Below, one piece after another: positions 22,153 to 25,347 of a stretch of 25,347 bases of DNA. Below the pieces are notes generated by a model, which searched no databases, was not told the origin of the DNA, and saw only the letters and a list, made by a program, of their open reading frames with translations. The first letter of the stretch is position 1, and every line of letters starts with the position of its first letter. Origin of the DNA: JAIBJP01 sp035639875 (GTDB taxonomy: Bacteria > Actinomycetota > Thermoleophilia > Gaiellales > Gaiellaceae); the NCBI GenBank assembly GCA_035639875.1, contig DASQXE010000174.1:1-25347 (forward strand). The letters are read 5' to 3'. The translations under genes were made by a program, and so were the position numbers.

Positions 22153-23457
22153 CTACGGTTGCAGCGGCTGCGCAGCGCAGAACACGTCATGGCCAGGAAT
22201 GGACCCGGTCGGGCTCGTGACGTGCGCCGGGAGATACGCAAGAAACCGCCCGTCGGTGATGTAGATCGAGCTGATATGGCCGGCCGCTCCAGGGCGAAAG
22301 ATGAGCTGGGTCGCAGCGTTCTCACCACGGAGGCAGTAACTGCCAGAGTCGTAGTCGAATACGAACCCTCTCCACGCATAGACGCCGGCCTCGATCCTCT
22401 CGACTTCGCCCCGGCTAAGCGCGGCTTGGAGCTCTGCAGAACCCCAGGGCGCGACGGCGCCGGCTCGAATGCCGTTGGCGGTCGCGTAATACGCGTTGCT
22501 CGTCGATACCTGGACGACCTTGCCGTCGTACAACGCCACGCGAAGAGCTCCGCCGGGGCCGGAGTACGTCCGCCGCATTCCGTTCCTGCCTCTCGAGAGC
22601 CACTGCTCTTCAATCCCGTGGCCGTAGAGCCCCTCGACATCCGACTCAGTCATGCCGAGCTTCACCGCTCCGATCGATCTCCCCGGGACGATGGCGCTCG
22701 GATCGTCGCCTGGCGCCGTCACCGGCTCGGATCCGGTTGCGAGCCCAGTGTCCGCGCTCGACTGTGCCTCGTGCCTCCCCATGGCAACCGCCAGGCCGAC
22801 GATAACCGCGGCGATGATCAACGCGGCCACTAGAGCGATCAGCGCCCGCTCACGCGAGATACGCGCCGGGCGGCGCCAGCGGCGGGCCTGCGGGAGCGGC
22901 GCATCCGTGCGCAGAGGAGGAAACTGATGGGGAAGTCCCTGCGCGTTCAGCTGAAAGAGGCGCTCAGGAAGATCGATGTCCTTGAGCGGGTGCTCTCCCA
23001 GATCGGCCAGCCGTATGTCGGCGGGCAGATCGTCCTCGACGAGCCCGCGCGTCGTGTTGGAAAGAAGGATCTGCCCGCCGTGGGCGGCGGAAGCGATCCG
23101 GGCCGCCTTGTGGACGCCCATGCCGACGTAGCGCTCCTCGCCGACCGTCGGCTCGCCGGTATGGAGGCCCATGCGGACGCGCACCGCCGCCCCTTCGGGC
23201 CAGCCGTGCGAGGCGAGCGCCCGCTGCCCGGCCACGGCCGCCTGCACTGCCTCCCTCGCCCGTGGGAAGGCGACGAAGAAGGAGTCGCCCTGCGTGTCGA
23301 TCTCCTGTCCTCCCGCTTCCGCGAACGCCGCGCGCAGGAGCCGCTGGTGCTCGGCTAGAACCTCGCCGTAGCGCTCGCCCAGCTGCTTGAGCAAGCGTGT
23401 CGAGCCCTCGACGTCCGTGAAGAGGAAGGTGACGGTTCCCCGCGGGAGGTCGCGCAT
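22153..23457 (-). CDS. Class III adenylate/guanylate cyclase with C-terminal extracytoplasmic domain
   Basis: A 434-residue protein. Residues 7-170 form the class III cyclase domain, with metal aspartates D15 (FLFTDVEGSTRL) and D58 (TQGDSFFVAF), and R120 in VHKAARIASAAHGGQIL. The transition-state Asn is replaced by H116, a change common in actinobacterial members of this type, so activity and nucleotide preference are uncertain. A membrane helix follows (206-226), then an extracytoplasmic part with SIGAVKLGMTESDVEGLYG (about 261-279), similar to SmpA/BamE-like repeats, and two cysteines (C375, C427) that could form a disulfide. The order catalytic-TM-outer domain is unusual. ATG 23457 is set by AAAGGAGG four bases upstream. 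Confidence 0.85.
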   Translation of the reverse strand: MRDLPRGTVTFLFTDVEGSTRLLKQLGERYGEVLAEHQRLLRAAFAEAGGQEIDTQGDSFFVAFPRAREAVQAAVAGQRALASHGWPEGAAVRVRMGLHTGEPTVGEERYVGMGVHKAARIASAAHGGQILLSNTTRGLVEDDLPADIRLADLGEHPLKDIDLPERLFQLNAQGLPHQFPPLRTDAPLPQARRWRRPARISRERALIALVAALIIAAVIVGLAVAMGRHEAQSSADTGLATGSEPVTAPGDDPSAIVPGRSIGAVKLGMTESDVEGLYGHGIEEQWLSRGRNGMRRTYSGPGGALRVALYDGKVVQVSTSNAYYATANGIRAGAVAPWGSAELQAALSRGEVERIEAGVYAWRGFVFDYDSGSYCLRGENAATQLIFRPGAAGHISSIYITDGRFLAYLPAHVTSPTGSIPGHDVFCAAQPLQP

Positions 23458-23461
23458 CAAG

Positions 23462-23469
23462 CCTCCTTT
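23462..23469 (-). promoter_or_regulatory. Shine-Dalgarno fixing the cyclase start
   Basis: On the minus strand AAAGGAGG lies four bases (CTTG) before ATG 23457. The in-frame TTG three bases further upstream is too close to serve as the start. Confidence 0.75.
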
Positions 23470-23481
23470 GGGGCGAGCGTA

Positions 23482-23865
23482 CTACTCGGCAGGCCGCAAG
23501 CCCAGGGCGCGCGAGATAGCGGTCAGGAGCTGGTCGTAGTCGAAGGGCTTGCGGAAGAACGCGTCCGCCCCTGACTGCGCAAGGCGCTCCTCCTCGGTCT
23601 GCGGATCGCGTGCGCTGACCACGATGACCGGGATTCCCTCGAGCGCCGGCATCGCCTTGAGGCGATCCATCACGATGTAGCCGTCACCGGCGGGAAGCGA
23701 GAGGTCGAGCAGGATCAGGTCCGGCTGCTCCTTTCTCGCCTGGTTGACGGCGGAGATGGCATCGCCTGCGAAGACGGCCTCGAATCCCTGCGCCTTCAGG
23801 CGATGGCCGAGGAGCTGGCGTATGTCCTGGTCGTCATCGACGATCAGGATCTTTCGGCCGTCCAT
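23482..23865 (-). CDS. Single-domain response regulator
   Basis: A 127-residue CheY-like receiver and nothing else: acidic pocket ILIVDDDQD (D10-D12), phospho-acceptor D54 in LILLDLSLPAGDG, S84 (VSA) and K106 (FFRKPF). With no output domain it acts by protein-protein interaction. ATG 23865 (protein begins MDGRKIL) is chosen; upstream residues of the longer frame lie in the divergent promoter region. It is 24 bases before the cyclase, so the receiver may regulate the cyclase. No histidine kinase is in the window. Confidence 0.92.
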   Translation of the reverse strand: MDGRKILIVDDDQDIRQLLGHRLKAQGFEAVFAGDAISAVNQARKEQPDLILLDLSLPAGDGYIVMDRLKAMPALEGIPVIVVSARDPQTEEERLAQSGADAFFRKPFDYDQLLTAISRALGLRPAE

Positions 23866-23874
23866 GCTTACCGG

Positions 23875-23893
23875 ATTGTACGAAGCGTACAAT
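23875..23893. promoter_or_regulatory. Perfect inverted repeat in the divergent promoter
   Basis: ATTGTACG-AAG-CGTACAAT, 8-bp arms, between the response regulator start (23865) and the TPR protein start (23909). Each arm ends in TACAAT on its own strand, a good -10-like hexamer directed outward. It could be overlapping back-to-back promoters or an operator for a dimeric regulator. Confidence 0.55.
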
Positions 23894-23908
23894 TCGACAA
23901 CCCCCGGA

Positions 23909-25347
23909 ATGAGCCAGGTCGTACAGAATCCCCTCGAGGCAGGCCGTGATGCGGCCAACCGCGGTGCGTGGCCCGAGGCATATGACCTCCTCCTTGCGGC
24001 GGATCAAAACGGCAACCTCACGGGCCACGACCTCGAGCTTCTCTCGCATGCCGCGCTCTGGACCGGCCACCTCAGCGCGTCGATCGAGTACGCGGAACGA
24101 GCGTACGCCCGGTACAGCGACGAAGGCGATACCGAAAAGGCAGCAATGGCAGCGCTCGGGCTCGCAGCCGAGTACCGGAACAAACTGCAGGTCTCCGCGT
24201 CCCAGGGCTGGCATCAGCGCGCGGCCCGCCTGCTCGAGGACGCGGACGAGTCGCCGGCCCATGGGTTCCTCGCGTTGCAAAAGTCGATGATGGCGAGTGG
24301 CCGCGGCGATTACGAGGCGGCGCTCATGCACATCCAGGAGGCGCTTGACATCGCGGCGCGACACCACGACAAGGACCTCCTTGCGCAGGCGACTCTCCGC
24401 GAGGGCGTCGCACGGGTGAGCAAGGGTCAGGTCGACGAAGGCCTCGCGCTGATCGACGAGGTCACGGCAGCCGCCGTCGCCGGCGAGCTGAACCCAATGT
24501 CCACCGCAATCATCTACTGCAACGCGATCGACGCCTGCCGCGATCTCGGCGACTACAGCCGAGCGGGCGAGTGGGAGCAGACGGCGACGCGCTGGTGCGA
24601 GCGAATGGCGATCGCCGGCTTCCCTGGCATGTGCCGCGTCGACCGCGCGGAGATCATGCGGCTGCGCGGTGCCTGGAACGACGCCGACCAGGAACTGCAA
24701 CGCGCGACCGAAGAGCTCGCCGACTTCAATCCGCGCGTCGCCGGGCAGGCCTTCTACGAGATCGGTGAGATCCGCCTGCGGATGGGCGAGTTGGAAGCGG
24801 CCGAGGAGGCCTTCAACCAGGCCCGCGACATGGCGAGGGATCCCGAGCCGGGACTGTCGCTACTGCGGCTGGCCCAGGGGAAGGTGGATGCGGCCGGCCG
24901 CTCGATCAAGCGCGCGCTCGAGGACGAGTCGCTTTCGCGGCTGGACCGCGCCAGGCTCCTCCCGGCCCAGGTCGAGATCGCGCTCGCAGCCGGGGACGTG
25001 AAGACGGCGCGCGCCGCGGCCCAGGAGCTGGACGAGATCACGATGACGTACAAGATCTCCGACCGGGTCACGCCGGCTCTCGAGGCGACGGCGCAGATGG
25101 CATGGGGCGCCGTCCGGCTCGCCGAACAGGACGGCGAAGGCGGAGTGGTCTGCCTGCGCCGGGCGATCAAGCTCTTTCAGGAGGTCGACCATCCCTACGA
25201 AGCGGCGAAAACCCGCGTCCTGCTCGCCGCCGCCTACCGGACCCAGGGCGACGAGGACGGGGCGAAGTCGGAGTTGCAGGCAGCACAGTCCGCGTTCCAG
25301 CGTCTGGGAGCCCGGCTGGATGCCGAACGCGCGGGCCAGCGGCTGAC
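23909..25347 (+). CDS. TPR protein, probable LuxR-type regulator, 3' end outside window
   Basis: ATG 23909 opens a frame with no stop before the window edge (479 codons). The whole visible part is TPR-like helical repeats: GRDAANRGAWPEAYDLL at the start, EYAERAYARYSDEGDTEKAAMAALGLA, SGRGDYEAALMHIQEAL, LRLRGAWNDADQELQRATEEL, LRMGELEAAEEAFNQARDMA, SLLRLAQGKVDAAGRSIKRAL and TRVLLAAAYRTQGDEDGAKSEL near the edge. This repeat order, including IIYCNAIDACRDLGDYSRAGEW, is that of large actinobacterial LuxR-family regulators that carry a C-terminal helix-turn-helix; that domain would lie just outside. It is divergent from the response regulator-cyclase pair. Confidence 0.82.
   Translation, partial: MSQVVQNPLEAGRDAANRGAWPEAYDLLLAADQNGNLTGHDLELLSHAALWTGHLSASIEYAERAYARYSDEGDTEKAAMAALGLAAEYRNKLQVSASQGWHQRAARLLEDADESPAHGFLALQKSMMASGRGDYEAALMHIQEALDIAARHHDKDLLAQATLREGVARVSKGQVDEGLALIDEVTAAAVAGELNPMSTAIIYCNAIDACRDLGDYSRAGEWEQTATRWCERMAIAGFPGMCRVDRAEIMRLRGAWNDADQELQRATEELADFNPRVAGQAFYEIGEIRLRMGELEAAEEAFNQARDMARDPEPGLSLLRLAQGKVDAAGRSIKRALEDESLSRLDRARLLPAQVEIALAAGDVKTARAAAQELDEITMTYKISDRVTPALEATAQMAWGAVRLAEQDGEGGVVCLRRAIKLFQEVDHPYEAAKTRVLLAAAYRTQGDEDGAKSELQAAQSAFQRLGARLDAERAGQRL

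Overview
The window is GC-rich and densely packed, with short intergenic gaps, several start/stop overlaps of the ATGA type and frequent GTG/TTG starts. Gene content and order point to a high-GC actinobacterium, most likely of the Thermoleophilia (Gaiellales/Solirubrobacterales) type. That placement is an inference from family resemblance and from the combined order valS-folC-ndk-maf, mreBCD-mrdA-rodA and rng-rplU-rpmA-obgE-nadD-rsfS; no rRNA or marker phylogeny is available here.

Left part (1-4214), accessory and mixed strand: the 5' part of a nucleotidyltransferase-like gene (-), a calcineurin-like phosphoesterase followed by a 25-residue membrane peptide (+), a DUF1385 membrane protein (+) convergent with a cyclophilin (-), an AraC-type regulator overlapping a VOC/glyoxalase-fold gene (+), a tRNA-Ala(GGC) gene (-), a PD-(D/E)XK endonuclease ORF of the group-I-intron type that reads in frame through that tRNA gene (-), and a 55-residue membrane protein (+).

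Central part (4211-22123): an almost unbroken minus-strand run, transcribed right to left. It holds valS, folC, a 37-residue membrane protein, a membrane-anchored double zinc ribbon protein, ndk, maf, the cell-elongation set mreB-mreC-mreD-mrdA-rodA, a DUF697 protein with a degenerate GTPase-like N-terminus, a 67-residue hypothetical, RNase G/E, rplU, rpmA, obgE, nadD and rsfS. It links peptidoglycan elongation with translation, RNA processing and NAD/nucleotide metabolism. The run is broken once, between mreB and maf, by a plus-strand REP-associated (RAYT) transposase with a REP-like palindrome on each side; the right one lies inside its own 3' coding end.

Right part (22153-25347), signalling: a single-domain response regulator and an unusual class III nucleotide cyclase (catalytic domain N-terminal, extracytoplasmic domain C-terminal) run into valS. 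Divergent from them is a long TPR protein that leaves the window and is probably the sensor part of a LuxR-type regulator. The 43-base divergent intergenic region holds a perfect inverted repeat.

Unexplained small-scale structure includes two tandem microduplications at stop/start junctions (14 bases at mrdA/rodA, 22 bases at ndk/maf), a 12-bp perfect hairpin whose loop holds stop codons of both strands, and three convergent gene pairs sharing four bases at their stops. No stretch above 300 bases lacks a gene; the longest gaps are about 160 bases (9239-9398 and 16174-16334). I saw no CRISPR array, prophage, rRNA or obvious new defence system.
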